Assembly: GCA_022605405.1 (NCBI GenBank)
Contig: JABYQQ010000024.1
Location: forward strand, 248,001-312,000
Source of the DNA: Earliella scabrosa
Taxonomy: Eukaryota; Basidiomycota; Agaricomycetes; Polyporales; Polyporaceae
DNA length: 64,000 bases
Direction of reading: 5' to 3'
Both the position numbers and the translations under genes were made by a program. Under the pieces are notes generated by a model. The model was not told the origin of the DNA, did not search any database, and worked only from the letters and a program-made list of their open reading frames with translations. Shown here one piece after another: positions 44,072 through 55,710 of the stretch. Position 1 is the first letter of the stretch, and each line of letters starts with the position of its first letter.

Positions 44072-44776
44072 GGTACACGTCAAGGTCTGGTGGTGGTTAT
44101 ATACTTGACTCTCTGGCTGCAGCAGCCAGCAGGAGCATAGTCCAGCTCCACCAGTCTAGCCAGTGACCGCATCGCAGCGAAGATACTCGTTGATGACGTC
44201 GTCGTTCGAACTTTGAGCACAACTCCTTTGGGCGTCTCTAGCGTTGGGCCTTGATGCGATCGAGATCTATCGGGAAGCTCTTGCTGTCCCATTTTGGGAA
44301 AGGCGCTCAAGGTTCTTTCTCACCCGCGCACTCACATTCGCACTGTTGCACGATGTACTTTCTTGCGTTTACCTACTTGACTTGTACGAAGGACCTCAGA
44401 GAACAGCTTGACAACGTTATTGGGCTCTCGTGGTGATGCACATTAACGATGCTTTCGCGTTATTCACCTCCAGACTCGGTGAAGATTTCGGAGCTCCCGC
44501 CCGCACATGCCATCCTCGAGCTCAACGCTTGCAATATGAGCTTGTCAAGCCACAAAGAGCATGCATCATTATTATCGCCTCAGGCGTGAACTCCGACGCC
44601 AAATGAAACGGAAATTGAGGAACGTGTGGTTGGCAGTTGCGAACCCACTGAGTATGGTCGAACCCGTTGTCCCAGAGGCGCCCAATAACCGACAGAACGC
44701 GCCGAGTTGATCTTCGAGTCTTCGACTCGTGCTCACCGCCGACCACGACGAGCGCACGCTCCTCGTCGTCGCCAGC
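44072..44776. other. Divergent promoter region, hemerythrin / F-box gene
   Basis: 705 bp between two start codons pointing away from each other. A TATA-like box for the hemerythrin gene lies at 44098-44105. No other gene is seen. Confidence 0.55.
44098..44105 (-). promoter_or_regulatory. TATA box of the hemerythrin-domain gene
   Basis: GTATATAA on the minus strand, about 27 bp before the ATG at 44071. That is very close, which would leave almost no 5' leader if the upstream ATG is used and a longer leader if translation starts at 43969. Confidence 0.45.
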
Positions 44777-47700
44777 ATGCCTCCACCACGCAGCGCCGCC
44801 CCGTCCGAGACCCCTACGCGATACTCACGCGCGACGACGCGTTCGACAGCGACTGGCTCGTCGTCGACTGGACTCGTCAAGCCCCGCTCGTACTCGACTG
44901 CCTCGCTGGCCAGCAACCTCAGCGGCGTCACAACCATTGTCCCGGATCGCAGGAGCACGAATGGGTCGCCCAAGAACGCAGACTCTGCCTCCCGATCGCC
45001 CAATGCGACACCAGTACCCCAGGGCCAGCAGCTTCAGCCCCCCAGTCTGGCGAGAAGGCTGAGCGCGGCCAACAACTCGCGTAGGATTTCGCTGCCTACC
45101 CCACCCTCCTCATTCCTTGACCCAAGTATGTCCACGTCGAGTGTCTCCTCCTCCCTGAGCAAGTCCACCACCACCCCGTCGCGCCAGAACAGCGTGCCGA
45201 TGCCCCGAAAGGGTCCCGCCGCGCCCTCTGTAGCAGCGTCGCGTCGCAGCGTGCGGTCCGCTGCCGTCTCCCTCTTCACGTCCGAGTCCGACACGCAGGT
45301 GAACTCGAAGATGGTCCCTGCCACCCCTCGGACACGTGCCATGTCCACTCCGTTCACGCAAGCGAAGTCGCCCGCCAAATCGCCCGCCCGGTCTCCCGCT
45401 CGGTCTCCCGGGCCATCCACTAACAAGACCACCCCCCTCTCGCCGCCCCAGGACGCGACGTCAGTCATGGCAACCCCAAAGACGACTCCTGTGAAGCCTC
45501 GGACGCCAAACTCGAAGCCGTCTCCGTCGCCGAAGGTTACCCCTAGCAAGATGAGCACCCCGGGACGGACCGTCAAGAACGACAGCCCGAGCGTTGCACG
45601 CAGCCGCCAGGCCTCCGGCAGCATCGTCGAGTCGCCCTCAATCATGCTCACGTCAGAGGACGAGCCGTTCTGGGACGGGGACGACATGACGCTCGAGATG
45701 GTGACGGACATCAACGACGGCGAGGTCGACGAGGACGTGCGTCGCTCCCACTTTCATATAGCAACGATGCTGCGTGTTGACTAACGCGCTCGTAATCTGA
45801 CAGATGCAAAACGCGCTGGAGGGTGTCCACGGCCTGCACATGCGCAAGCTGTTGCACTACAAGCGACTTCTGGAACGCGCTCAGGCTTCGTCGGCTGCAC
45901 AACTGCACGCGCTCCAAGCCGAAGTACGTATGCTACGCGAACGTGAACGCCAGCAGGAGAACGGGGGCGCCATGATGGATCCCGACGACGAAGGATACTG
46001 CGTCTGCGGTGGCAAGAAGAAGAAGGGCTACTGGAGTGGATACAGGGGCAGCGAGGACGATGGCATTGGTGGCGAGGTCGACCTTGCTACCGTCTTGCGT
46101 GGGGATGGGGGCGGAGGCTTCAACGAGATCGAGGTGAGAAGGGTTGTGCGTGGGCTCAGCAGGGACGACCGCATGAGATTGTGAGTGCTGGCCTTCCACT
46201 GTTCCTTTGCTTGCCCCCCTCAAAATGCTTCAGAATCGCCATCATCCTCGACTCTTGTATGCCAGGCGATATTCGCCTACAGATCCTCCTCCTTGAGAAG
46301 TACGCCAAGTCGACATTCGACATCATCGGCAACTTGGCCCCAGACCTGGCGTTCAAGGTGTTCAAGTTCCTCACTGTCAAGGAGCTTCTCGCTGTCGAAC
46401 CCGTCTCCAAGAAGTGGCAGGAAGTGGTGCACCTCCCCGCGCTATGGCGCTACCACTGTCTGCGGATCACCGCCATGGATCCGGTACCAATCCGGCCGCC
46501 TGCGAAGCCCGAAGGATGGTGCGTCTCTCCGTATCTTCCATGTTGCGAACGCGAATTCGACCTTCGTGACTGCGCAGGGAACCACTGTACCGGTCGCTGC
46601 ATCACCGCGAATCGAACTTCCGGAATGGTCTCGCGCAGAGCGTGCGCTTCCTCAATGGCCACACGAACTACTGCACGACGCTGCTTCTGCGCGGTACGTT
46701 GTCCACCTTCCTATGTCTAGCGTGTCCTGAGGCCGTCATATCCAGGGAAGCGCCTCATCAGTGGGTCGTACGACGAGACGATCCGCTTCTGGGACATCGA
46801 GACCGGCGAGCTGAAGAAGTGCCTCCAGGTCAAGAAGCCTGTCAGTTGCGTCGACTTCCTCGCCGACGAAGGCAAGCCCTATGGTTCTTCTCGGTTGTTG
46901 TTCTATCACTGATGCACGCTTCGTGTAGAGGTCTTCGTCGTCGGGTTCCATGATGTGGGGTAAGTCATGCTGTCTCCCCGCAATGTCCGTGCACTGCAGA
47001 TGTTGACCCAATGCTAGGCGCGTGCACCTTTTCTCTTCCCTCACCTTCACGCCGCTACAACAACTCGCGGGGCATCTCAACGGCATCCGCGCCGTCGCGC
47101 TCTCCTCGAAGAACCTAGTGTCCGCAGGTGCCGACAAGGCGCTTGTATGCTGGGACTGGCGCGCGGGCACCAAGATCGTCCGGTTCGGCCAGCAGACGAC
47201 TGTCAACATCGGCGTGCAGATCATCGGCTCCAGTGGCGCGCGCGGGGAGGATGAGGGCGAGCGTGTTGTCAGCGTCACCATCGATGGCATTGTCCGGGTG
47301 TTCTCCATCAGTGAGTGAGGTTCTGGTCCATCAGGAAGATGTGTCTCTGAAGGCGGTCTTGCTTTTAGAGCGGAGAGAGATGGTGTCGCAGTTCAAGCTG
47401 AGCGAGCTTGGCGGTGGGGACCCCGTTCTGAACGCGAAGTTGACGATGGTCGGGCGTGCCCCAGACAACATGCTCCAGTGAGCTCCCAATCATCTTCTAT
47501 CATTTACTCTCCCCTGACGCGCATTTTCATAGATGGTTCGCTGCCAAGGGTACTCAGATGACTGTACGTCGCATGACATCGTCTATATTTCTCCAGAGGC
47601 TGACGAGCATGTGTCTGTCAGTGTGCGACGAAGTCTGTGATTCTCCATCTCCAGTGGACCGAAGAGGAGGAGCCGCCAGCCACCGCGGCGTCGCTCGCCT

Positions 47701-48691
47701 CGGCGGACGCGACGCGGCCTACCACGCCCCTGACACCCGGTGCGCTCAGCCCAGGACCAGCGCCGCGATTGCGCACCGTGTCTTCCCTCTCTCGCTCGAC
47801 GTCTTCGCTATCCACGCCTCAACGTCGTGGCTCGCTCCTGTCTTCGTCGACGTCGAAGAGTCCGCTCGCCCTCCCGGGAAGCGCGAAGGGCCGTCTATCG
47901 CTGAACATCTCCAGTGGGCCCATGACGCCGGTGTCCATGACAGGCTCGCCCCGCACGGGTACGCCCGTCTCTTCGCTGGGCCAGTCGCCGTTCGCCGTCC
48001 GGTTCGGGCGCGCCGCCGTCCTTACTGCACCGCCGAAGCTCGTGGCTGTCGTCGAGACGCCTGACGTGGCGGTCGGAGCGGTGGACCCAAGGAAGAGACG
48101 AGTCGTCACCGCTACGCGGTTCAGCACGCGTGCGGGTGCGACGCGGACGGTATGTGCATACTCTATGTCAAACATCAATGTTTGCATGGCTGACTGGCGC
48201 TGCAGCTCTACATGTCGCAACACCGCGACAAGGAGGAGGTCGCGAAGGAAGCGGAGGACAGCGACAGCAGCGACGGGCAGAAGTCGGAGGGCCCTCGCAC
48301 GCCGTCGCCCGGCGTTGACTTCGACACCGACATCCTCCCAGTCACGGGCGCGTGGGCGGCGCTCTCGAGCACGGACAGCGTCGCGGCTGCTGGAGTCAAG
48401 GGCGTGCTTGGGCAGCTGCCAAACAAGTTCCAGGGTCTGGCGACCCCGGAGAAGAACCCGATGTCGATGCAGCTCAGCCACGAGGAGGTTGTGGTTGGGT
48501 GTGCGGACGGCACGATCTAGTAAGTCTCTTCGTGGATTCTCGAGCGAAGACGCGAGGCTGACGTGTGTTGGCGCAGTGTGATGAGCTTTGTTGGTTATGA
48601 CTACCAGAAGGAGAGGGAGCGGCAGCCGAGCGGCGAGTGGCAGTCCATCACCGAGGAAGAGCTGCCCCCGGCTATCGATGATGACTTCTAG
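44777..48691 (+). CDS. Large F-box and WD40-repeat protein
   Basis: Probable substrate receptor of an SCF ubiquitin ligase: the F-box binds Skp1 and the WD40 propeller binds targets. The first 350 residues are one exon of disordered Ser/Thr/Pro sequence with repeated [15 protein letters not shown] elements and many proline-directed phosphorylation sites. A short acidic segment and a coiled coil follow ([20 protein letters not shown]). The F-box is at about 46330-46470 ([20 protein letters not shown], then VSKKWQEV). WD40-type blades include [34 protein letters not shown] and [19 protein letters not shown], then [15 protein letters not shown] second disordered insert ([15 protein letters not shown]) separates the last blades, ending with [17 protein letters not shown] and [11 protein letters not shown]. 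About ten introns are in phase; length is roughly 1,050 residues. It is not obviously Met30, Cdc4 or Pof1. Confidence 0.9.
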
Positions 48692-49215
48692 GTGCCGCGC
48701 ACGAAACGTATCTGACCGATTGGTTTTCCATTTTTGCATCCACGAACTATCTGCCTTGTTCGTCGTCTCTGCTCTAGTCGCTCTGCGTACCCGCTTATCA
48801 CCACCCGTATTCCCTCGCACTTGTTTCTGCCGCGACTCGTATCCAAATACCTGAAGTTATGCACCCTCCTTTTGATTATGACGACGATCGCGTCCCGGTC
48901 ACCAAGTTATTTTAGACACTGTTAGTCTCGGAACCATTAGCTCCCCTTCTAGACGTCCGCGGAACGGATGACAGTAGTGTTTTCTCTCTTTGCGAATGCA
49001 GATGTTGCGTTGGATGTCCTTCGGGCGTGTTTCACGACGCCTCTGTCGCGCCTTCTTGCTTCGAGCGAAGCTACTTCGGAGGAAGCAGCACGATTCTGGT
49101 TCTATTGGGGGTATATTGGGTCGTCTACATTGGCGACGTTCGACTACCGATACACAGCGATGGTCCGTGTCCTTCAAATAGCACTTCCTGACGTTTAGAG
49201 CGCCCCTTCTACACA
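48692..49215. other. Intergenic between convergent genes
   Basis: 3' regions of the F-box gene (+) and the third chitinase (-). No gene-like signal is seen. Confidence 0.5.
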
Positions 49216-51234
49216 TCACGCTGATGTGGAGGCCGGAGGAGTGCTGCTGCTACTGGTGCTAGTGCTCACGATGCTACTTCCAGCACTGGCACTGGCGCAG
49301 GTGCAGGCACTGGTGCTGACGGTGCTAGTGGCACTCGAGCTAGGCATCTGACTTGCGCTACTACCAGAAGGGGCAGCGCTGCCCTTCCCCATATTGTCCC
49401 TAACGTTCTTCCACTTGCTGTCTGGGAAGTGAATGTGGTTCTCGGTCTTGTCGAGGTTGTCGAACCCGTAGACCTCCGCGGTTGTTGCGACCAGCGAATC
49501 CGTACTCTTTTTGTCCGTCGAGAGCTGCGCGTAGCGAATCAGCCTCGCGCTCTGCCATATGGAGTTGACAAATCACAATGGGGTTGAATGGTACTCACGT
49601 CCCAGAACATGGAGCCTGCGAGGCCGTTCTTCTGCACGTACTCTGCTTTGAACTGGGCGATCGCGGGCGTGTCGTACGAGTTGAACTGGCGGAGCTTCGG
49701 GTCATACGAGTAGCTGTACCCTTCGAGTGGTATCTCAGTCACGGCTGCACCCGGCCGGGGCAGGTCCTTGTACGTGTAGCTCATAGTGCCACTCTGTCCG
49801 GGCGTTGTCGTCAAAACCGATCACTTTATGTGTGTGCGTTGCAGTTCTCACTCACCGCATTGAAGGGCTTATCGAGGCCGTCGGTGTCGTTGAACGTGCG
49901 CGCGTAGAGCGGGATGCCGAGAGTGATCTTGTTCGGGGAGGCGCCGTTCGCGCGATACCACTGGATAGCCTGGTCGGTCGAAATGTTTCCTCCGAAGAGG
50001 TTCGCCTGGTTACCAGTCTAGCGTTCTCACCATCAGATCTTTGTCTTCCCTGAATGTATGCGTACGAGGGAGAGGTTCGATTCGACACTCACGACGTTCG
50101 ACCACGGTCCTGCGTAATCGTATGCCTGGAGATCGAAAACTGCTATTGAGTGATGCTGTTGAAGACGGTCATGCATTGATACTCACCATGAGGTTCCAGT
50201 AATCCAGAACCGAGTCCATCTTCTTGACGTTCAGGAGGTTGTAGTTGTTCGAACCTGCGGACACGGCGACCTATGTGTCATCGAATCCATGAGTCAATGT
50301 CACACATGAAGTTCGCAATGTACACATACGCTCAGCAGGTATGGCGTCGTATCGCCGTTCTGCGTCTTGAAGTCGTCCAGCCCCTTGCGCGTCTCCACAA
50401 GCAAGTCCGCATAGTTCTCTGCGACCGCTGTCGAGTTCGGGTACTCGTAATCGATGTCGATGCCGTCAAAGCCGTAGTCCTTGATCATCTGCACGGCGGA
50501 GGAGACAAACGTGGCACGCTCCGTCTTGTTGGGCAAGAAGTCCCAGTACCACTGTTTGGAGAATGTGTCGCCTCCGACGGAGAGGATGACCTTGAGATGG
50601 CGGTTGTCTAGCTTCAGGCGATAGAGCTGTGGTATTGTGAATCTCAGTGGGGGCAACGATGGATAGGGAAGTGGCACACCTCTCCCAAAAGACCGTGGAG
50701 GGTGTCATTGGCAGCTGTATCGTTGTTGAATGGTTTCTATGCGGGCAAAGGATGGGTCAGTCGGAACTATGCTAAGCACGACCAAGATAGACTTGCTTTT
50801 TCGTCTGCGTCTGGATCGCTGAGGACGATGGACCCTCCGGCATCCAACTTGGCGAAGGAGTACAGAACGTGTGTGACGGTGCTGACGTTGATATCAGCCG
50901 GCTCTATCACGCGCAATGTCAGGAATACTGTTCCAGTACGAGGCCGCACGCCATAACCACGTACGGAAGTTCAACTGGTACGTGCCCCTGCAATACAGCC
51001 CCCGATCAGATCATCTATGGGAGAGACGTTGTTTCACACGACGTACCAGTTGACGAAGTATCCGAATTGGACTTTTGACGCATTGTCGGCACGCGCGTGC
51101 AGGTCGGTGTAGTCTGCACTCGCAGTAGAAAGGTGCGGGGGAACCTGTGCGGCATTGACAGCAGCGAAGACATACAAGGCCACAGTGGCGGACAAGAGGA
51201 GGAGGTTTTGCAGGATGCCCGGTATGACTGCCAT
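49216..51234 (-). CDS. Secreted GH18 chitinase without CBM5, Ser/Thr-rich tail
   Basis: Third family 18 chitinase of the window. The signal peptide (LLLLSATVALYVFAAVNA) is followed by a propeptide and the barrel start FGYFVNW. The catalytic motif is DGIDIDYEYP near 50460; others are SVGGDTFS, AYDYAGPW and GIPLYARTFNDTDG. After the final barrel block (GFDNLDKTENHIHFPDSKWK) the protein does not run into a CBM5. Instead about 70 residues are Ser/Thr/Ala-rich with one close cysteine pair (SACTCAS), ending STPPASTSA. Such tails are usually O-mannosylated and can act as wall-spanning stalks; there is no hydrophobic C-terminus, so a GPI anchor is unlikely. Sequence similarity to the two CBM5 chitinases is clear but weaker than between those two. 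Start at the ATG complementary to 51232-51234. Confidence 0.93.
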
Positions 51235-51696
51235 ATTGGAAGAGAACGTGTTTTTGAAAGAGCGAACCAGGGATAGGATGAGTTGGCCTTGCTCGTCCGA
51301 ACTGACTCGTTATATGTCGAGTAGTGGTTGACCATCTCTGCGCTCGCCCTTCGTAGTTGACACCATTGAGGATGAACAGATCGTGAGTAGCAACTGTTCC
51401 TGCTCGAGCAATTGTGAGCTCTCAACGACAGTCACTATATGCGGGAGGGACATACAACAAGCGAGACCGCAGGTAGAGATGGAGTATATCAACTGAGTTG
51501 TTGCACGGAGTATCGTTAGCGCGCGTTGAAATGGACAGTCCTTCGCGCGTACCTCGACTGTATTGTCTCCTGCAGGACGGTCTCGTCTCTGTTACAATTT
51601 GTTCTTGTGGTACCATCAGAATAATGTTCGTTGTGTAGGTCACAACCGATGTCAAGCGAGCTACTGACGTAGGCTTTTCGATTGAATCAGCGATAC
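51235..51696. other. Intergenic, chitinase promoter and ORC5 3' region
   Basis: Both flanking genes are on the minus strand. A TATA-like box for the chitinase is at 51309-51316. Nothing else is recognised. Confidence 0.5.
51309..51316 (-). promoter_or_regulatory. TATA-like box of the third chitinase
   Basis: CATATAAC on the minus strand, about 75 bp before the start codon at 51234. Confidence 0.45.
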
Positions 51697-53549
51697 TCAA
51701 ATCACCTCGTACACGAGATCGTTCAGTATGATACCAAGACCTCTCGCGAGCTTTACCGCGAGCTCGTACCCAATGCCACACTTGAAAGTTGGTGTGCCAT
51801 CCAGACGGTCCGGCGGAGACGTCCGGATGAGCAACCGCATACTCGCAAGCTCCACAATCTGTGAACAATATGATCAAAAAGAAGTATGACAACGGCACAC
51901 TTGGCTGAACGTACGTTCGAATACAACGCCACCCTCGCTATCTCCATCTCTGTGTACTCCCCCGGCAACGTATACTGTGGCGCGACGGGCCTAGTCTCAG
52001 CATCATTCTCCTCCAGGAGCACGCCCAAAATAGCAATCAGTCTGTCGAGGGGGAACGTCGTTGGTCCCAAGAGCCGCTGGGGTATCTTGACCGCGGTGCC
52101 CGTCGTGCCTGGCTTTGGCTTGCGAGGTGTCCCCACTTTCCGTTTCCGCCGCTTCCGTTCGTCAGGCCCGCGACCGAACATTCGTAGGTCGCTCCTAGGG
52201 GGGTTCGTGCTGGCTAAGAATGCCGCGATGAGGACGAACCTGGCCATTCGCGGTAGTGCTTCGATACCGGCTTCCGTCTCGGTGTCTCCATGCGTCCGCA
52301 GGGCGCTCGCGTTGGTCGCGGTTTGGGCGATGAGCGCTTCAGGTGCGCGTGCTGGAGGAATGCTGAGAAGGTCTGGAGGTGGCGCATGCACTTGTGCCCA
52401 GTGCGTCGCGCTCGACAAGCGTGGATATAGAGCTTCCAGGGCAGCGGTAAAGGAAGGTGTGAAGAGTCGCAGTAGGCGCAGACGTTGCTCTTCGGTCGGT
52501 GGCGTGAGCTGAGCTTCGTCGTCGTCGAGGTCTTTCCGATGCACATCGAGAACAGGTTTGACAAAACCGGGCCAGCGAGCTGCGGCAATGTACGCGAGCT
52601 CCGTGGGGTCATGAGTGAACGGGCCACAGATGCTGTATAGGGTCCCGATGAAGTGCGCATAGAGGGGCTTGAGAGCGGGATGGTACGCAGCGGGATCTGT
52701 TGCCGAGCTTTCGGGTACGGAAGGTGGAAACGAGGACGTGAGAAGGTCCAGTGTAGCTGTTGAAAAGTAGTTGAGGGCATAGACGTCACCTCGAGGCGAG
52801 GCACTGACCTTGTTTCGACAGGGTAGGGACATCAACATAGTAGGGCTCCGGACATGCTCGGAGAGGAGGACGGATATCTTGCCATTGTGTCTCTGAGATG
52901 AATATCGTCGTGATGTCCGTCTGGGACTAGAACCACGCTGGCTCAAGCGAACTATGTGTCCGGTAATGGTGAGGGGACTCACCAACTCTGTTAGTCTGGT
53001 TAATGGCACGAGGAGTTCAGGAAGATTATCTTTCAGACGCTCCGCCCGCTCTATCACCAACGCCATGCGTGGCCTCCTCGACCCATCCTCTTTCGCCTTG
53101 CGCTTCCCTTTCCCTGAACCGTTGAGTTTCGGTTCTGACGCGGAGGCATCCGCAGTGATGGCTTGGATACCGTGCACAAAGGCGTCGAAGTTCTCGTTGA
53201 ACCTTCTGTTTTCGCCTCCTGTCGTGCTATGCCAGTTCGCAGCATTAGTCTGCCAGTCAGGAGCCCAACCAGCGAGCGCGTTCAGAGCGGAGTCGAACAG
53301 AAGTCTTGGGGTGAAGCAGGCAACAGCATCAAGACATGCATACTTGAGTGCGTCGTCGCCAGGAATGCTTGACAAATTCGCGAGTGCCGTGCGGATGACT
53401 GAGATGGTTAGACGGATGTTCTCTGGATCATGGATGAAGATGAACGGGGGTGGGTATGAGGACAGCAGTGCTGAGAGGTGAGCGGTGACGACCTCATAGT
53501 GCGAAGAGTCGTGAAGTGCGCGTTTCAGAGCCGGAGAGAGATCACCCAT
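51697..53549 (-). CDS. ORC5: Origin recognition complex subunit 5
   Basis: Component of the six-subunit complex that marks replication origins and loads Mcm2-7. It starts MGDLSPALKRALHDSSH. Alignable Orc5 blocks, in order, are PPPFIFIHDPENIRLTISV, the LDAVACFTPRLLFDSALNAL strand, MALVIERAERLKDNLPELL, TTIFISETQWQDIRPP and YVDVPTLSKQ. Then come FIGTLYSICGPFTHDPTELA, the characteristic ARFVLIAAFLASTNPPRSD and LGPTTFPLDRLIAILGVLL, and a last exon with RLDGTPTFKCGIGYELAVKL, ending ILNDLVYEVI and a stop codon at 51697-51699. The final intron must be spliced; read-through gives an unrelated tail. Where human ORC5 has the Walker A loop GHTASGKT, this protein has HDPENIRL, and the Walker B Asp is replaced (VIERAE). 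It thus appears unable to bind ATP. It has a long polar insert with Lys/Arg runs (RKRRKRKV). Confidence 0.92.
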
Positions 53550-53846
53550 GTCGTGGACGCGGCGCGGGCGAGAGATCCGGTGGCTCAGAGCGCGTCGGAC
53601 TCGAGGGGAGAAGGGAAGGTCGCGCGCGCGACCAGCGACGCGCACCGCTTGCGAGTCGCGCGCAACGAACACGTCACGTGCGATACTGGTCAATGTACAC
53701 GAGCCATAAGCGTCTATCCGCGCGGGCCTAACTTGTCTCTTGCTTTGTTATTCTTCCGCTTCTGCCGACAGTTTTCATCTCGAATCTTTGCCTGGGGCAG
53801 CCTCGAAGTCTGTGACATTTCTCCCTCAACCTCACCACTCCTGCGC
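53550..53846. promoter_or_regulatory. Shared divergent promoter of ORC5 and an orphan gene
   Basis: 297 bp lie between the two start codons, with no other gene. Pyrimidine-rich stretches and no clear TATA are seen, as is common for housekeeping bidirectional promoters. Confidence 0.5.
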
Positions 53847-55710
53847 ATGAAGCTCGTCGTTCGTGTGCAGTATATCGGGGAACGCGCTCGGCTGCTGCTG
53901 CGAGAGGACCAAGCTGCAGAATACACCAAAGGCTTGATCGATGATCTGGAATACTTCGGCTTCCCTATGCCCCATGAGCAAAAGCCCATAGAGAAATCAG
54001 GCTTCATGCTATGTGTGTGGCATGTCGACAGAGACAGCGTACGTGATGTCCAACATGCCTCGGACTCCCCTCGACCTCATACATGCTTCCGTAAACAGGA
54101 TCTACACCACATCATCCAGGATGGATTCATGAAGGCAAAGGCTGAAGCACATCTGTTGCTTGATCGTGGCATGTGAGCACAGCAGCATATTCTCCCCATC
54201 GTCCCTCTTCTGACTCCATTCCCTGTGTAGACGATACATATCCCTGAACGAAGAGTACGTGGGCACCGCTTAAAGGTCAGTTCCCACAGCCCCATGTCCT
54301 GACTTCCTCCGCGTTTCAGTGGCATCATGCATACAACTTCTCTCGCCAACAAGCCGTATAAGCCGAAGGGCTACAATAAGCAAGTGGACTACCAAAGCTC
54401 GAGCAGCCCGCTTAAGACGACGTTCGGCAAAGCGCCGAAATATCCCACTGTCATCTCCCAAGCACGGAAGGCTGTGACGCCGCTGTCTCAGCGCATTGCC
54501 GGTCCAGATTATTATGGTGCTGGCTTATCAAGCCACTATGAAGTCGGCTCCAGAGACGTCGACATGCAACATGCGGGAGAACACACACCTCCCGCCAGCG
54601 GCAGCGATGCGTCAGCCAATGTCTTGGACGTTACTCAACAAACGCTTATACAGCTAAGCCAATCATCTGCGTTTCAGTCTCTTTTGCACAAGAGTCCGAG
54701 TTCACCAGTGAGTAGCAGATAGTCATGCCTCGTGCTTCTCACCGCGCTCATCGATCAGAATCTACAGCCACCTGTGAAAATTGAACCTGCGTCTCCGGCC
54801 AACATATCATCGCTGCTTCGCCAGCCTGCGAGCCCGCCCTCACAGCCGGGCGTTGCGAATATCCAGGCGCTGCTCGAGAAAGCAGGCGTCAAACCTTCCA
54901 GCGCGCAAGCATTCCTCTCTGCGCAATCCAGTCTTGCCAACAGCGCGGCACCGGGCGCAGGAGATAATGTCTCTACAGCCGCTAGTGCGAATGCCTCGTT
55001 GATCGCTCCAGCCTCATCTGCACCGACCATGCTCCTCGGTACACAGAAACCATCGTCGAGGGGATTGTCCTCCGCTTCCAATCTCACTGGGAGCGTTGCG
55101 AGTCTGGTCACATCCAGACCTGCATCCACCACGCCTGTTCCTACCTCACGTGGGTCGGCGGCACATGCCGCAACTCGTGAGCTGTGGGATGTCCGTCGAC
55201 AGATCACAGCGCTCCAAGCCCAAGAGAGCAGTCTGGAGTCAGAACTGCGGCGCGCGGGGCAGCCGGTGCCTCCAAAGGAGGGCGCGAGCACGAGCACGAG
55301 CACGTCCGAGCACCGCGTAAAAGCACTCGAGGACGAGATTGCTGGTACGTCACCACTCGCCTCGTGCATGTTGATCCAAACACATCATGACGGATACCCC
55401 ACATGTCGATCGCTCCTGCTTGTGTGCGCACACAATCGCCCACAATGCACTTTGATCGCCGCGAGCAGCCTTACGCGAGGAGCTGCAGCGCGAACAGCAG
55501 ACGCGCAAGGTCAACGAGGCGCTCCTCCGGGCGGAGCGCGCGAGGCGGACCGACCTCGAGAACATGATGAAAGAGACGACGCGCGAATTCGAACAACCAT
55601 TCGTCGTTCCCGCTCTGTGGGATGCGTTCATGAAGATCGGACAAATGACGGGCGACGCTCTGAAGGATGCTCACGCTCCCCCGAGCGGCTCTGTTGCAAT
55701 GGAGTTATGA
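53847..55710 (+). CDS. Unrecognised protein with a conserved-looking N-terminal domain and disordered middle
   Basis: I cannot assign a family. Exons beginning 53847-54038 and from 54099 join in frame through two further short exons. The N-terminal 110 residues look folded (MKLVVRVQYIGERARLLLRE, DDLEYFGFPMPHEQKP, then MLCVWHVDRDS). They lead to LLLDRGIRYISLNEDGIMHT. A central 250 residues are Ser/Ala/Pro-rich. The C-terminus has a helical, charged region likely to form a coiled coil (ELWDVRRQITALQAQESSLE; EELQREQQTRKVNEALLRAE) and ends AHAPPSGSVAMEL. It shares a 297-bp divergent promoter with ORC5. Its function cannot be stated. Confidence 0.8.

Noticed and set aside
45034..45714. Open frame of 226 codons on the minus strand
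   Set aside because: It is exactly antisense to the disordered first exon of the F-box/WD40 gene; the frame is a by-product of Ser/Pro codon composition.
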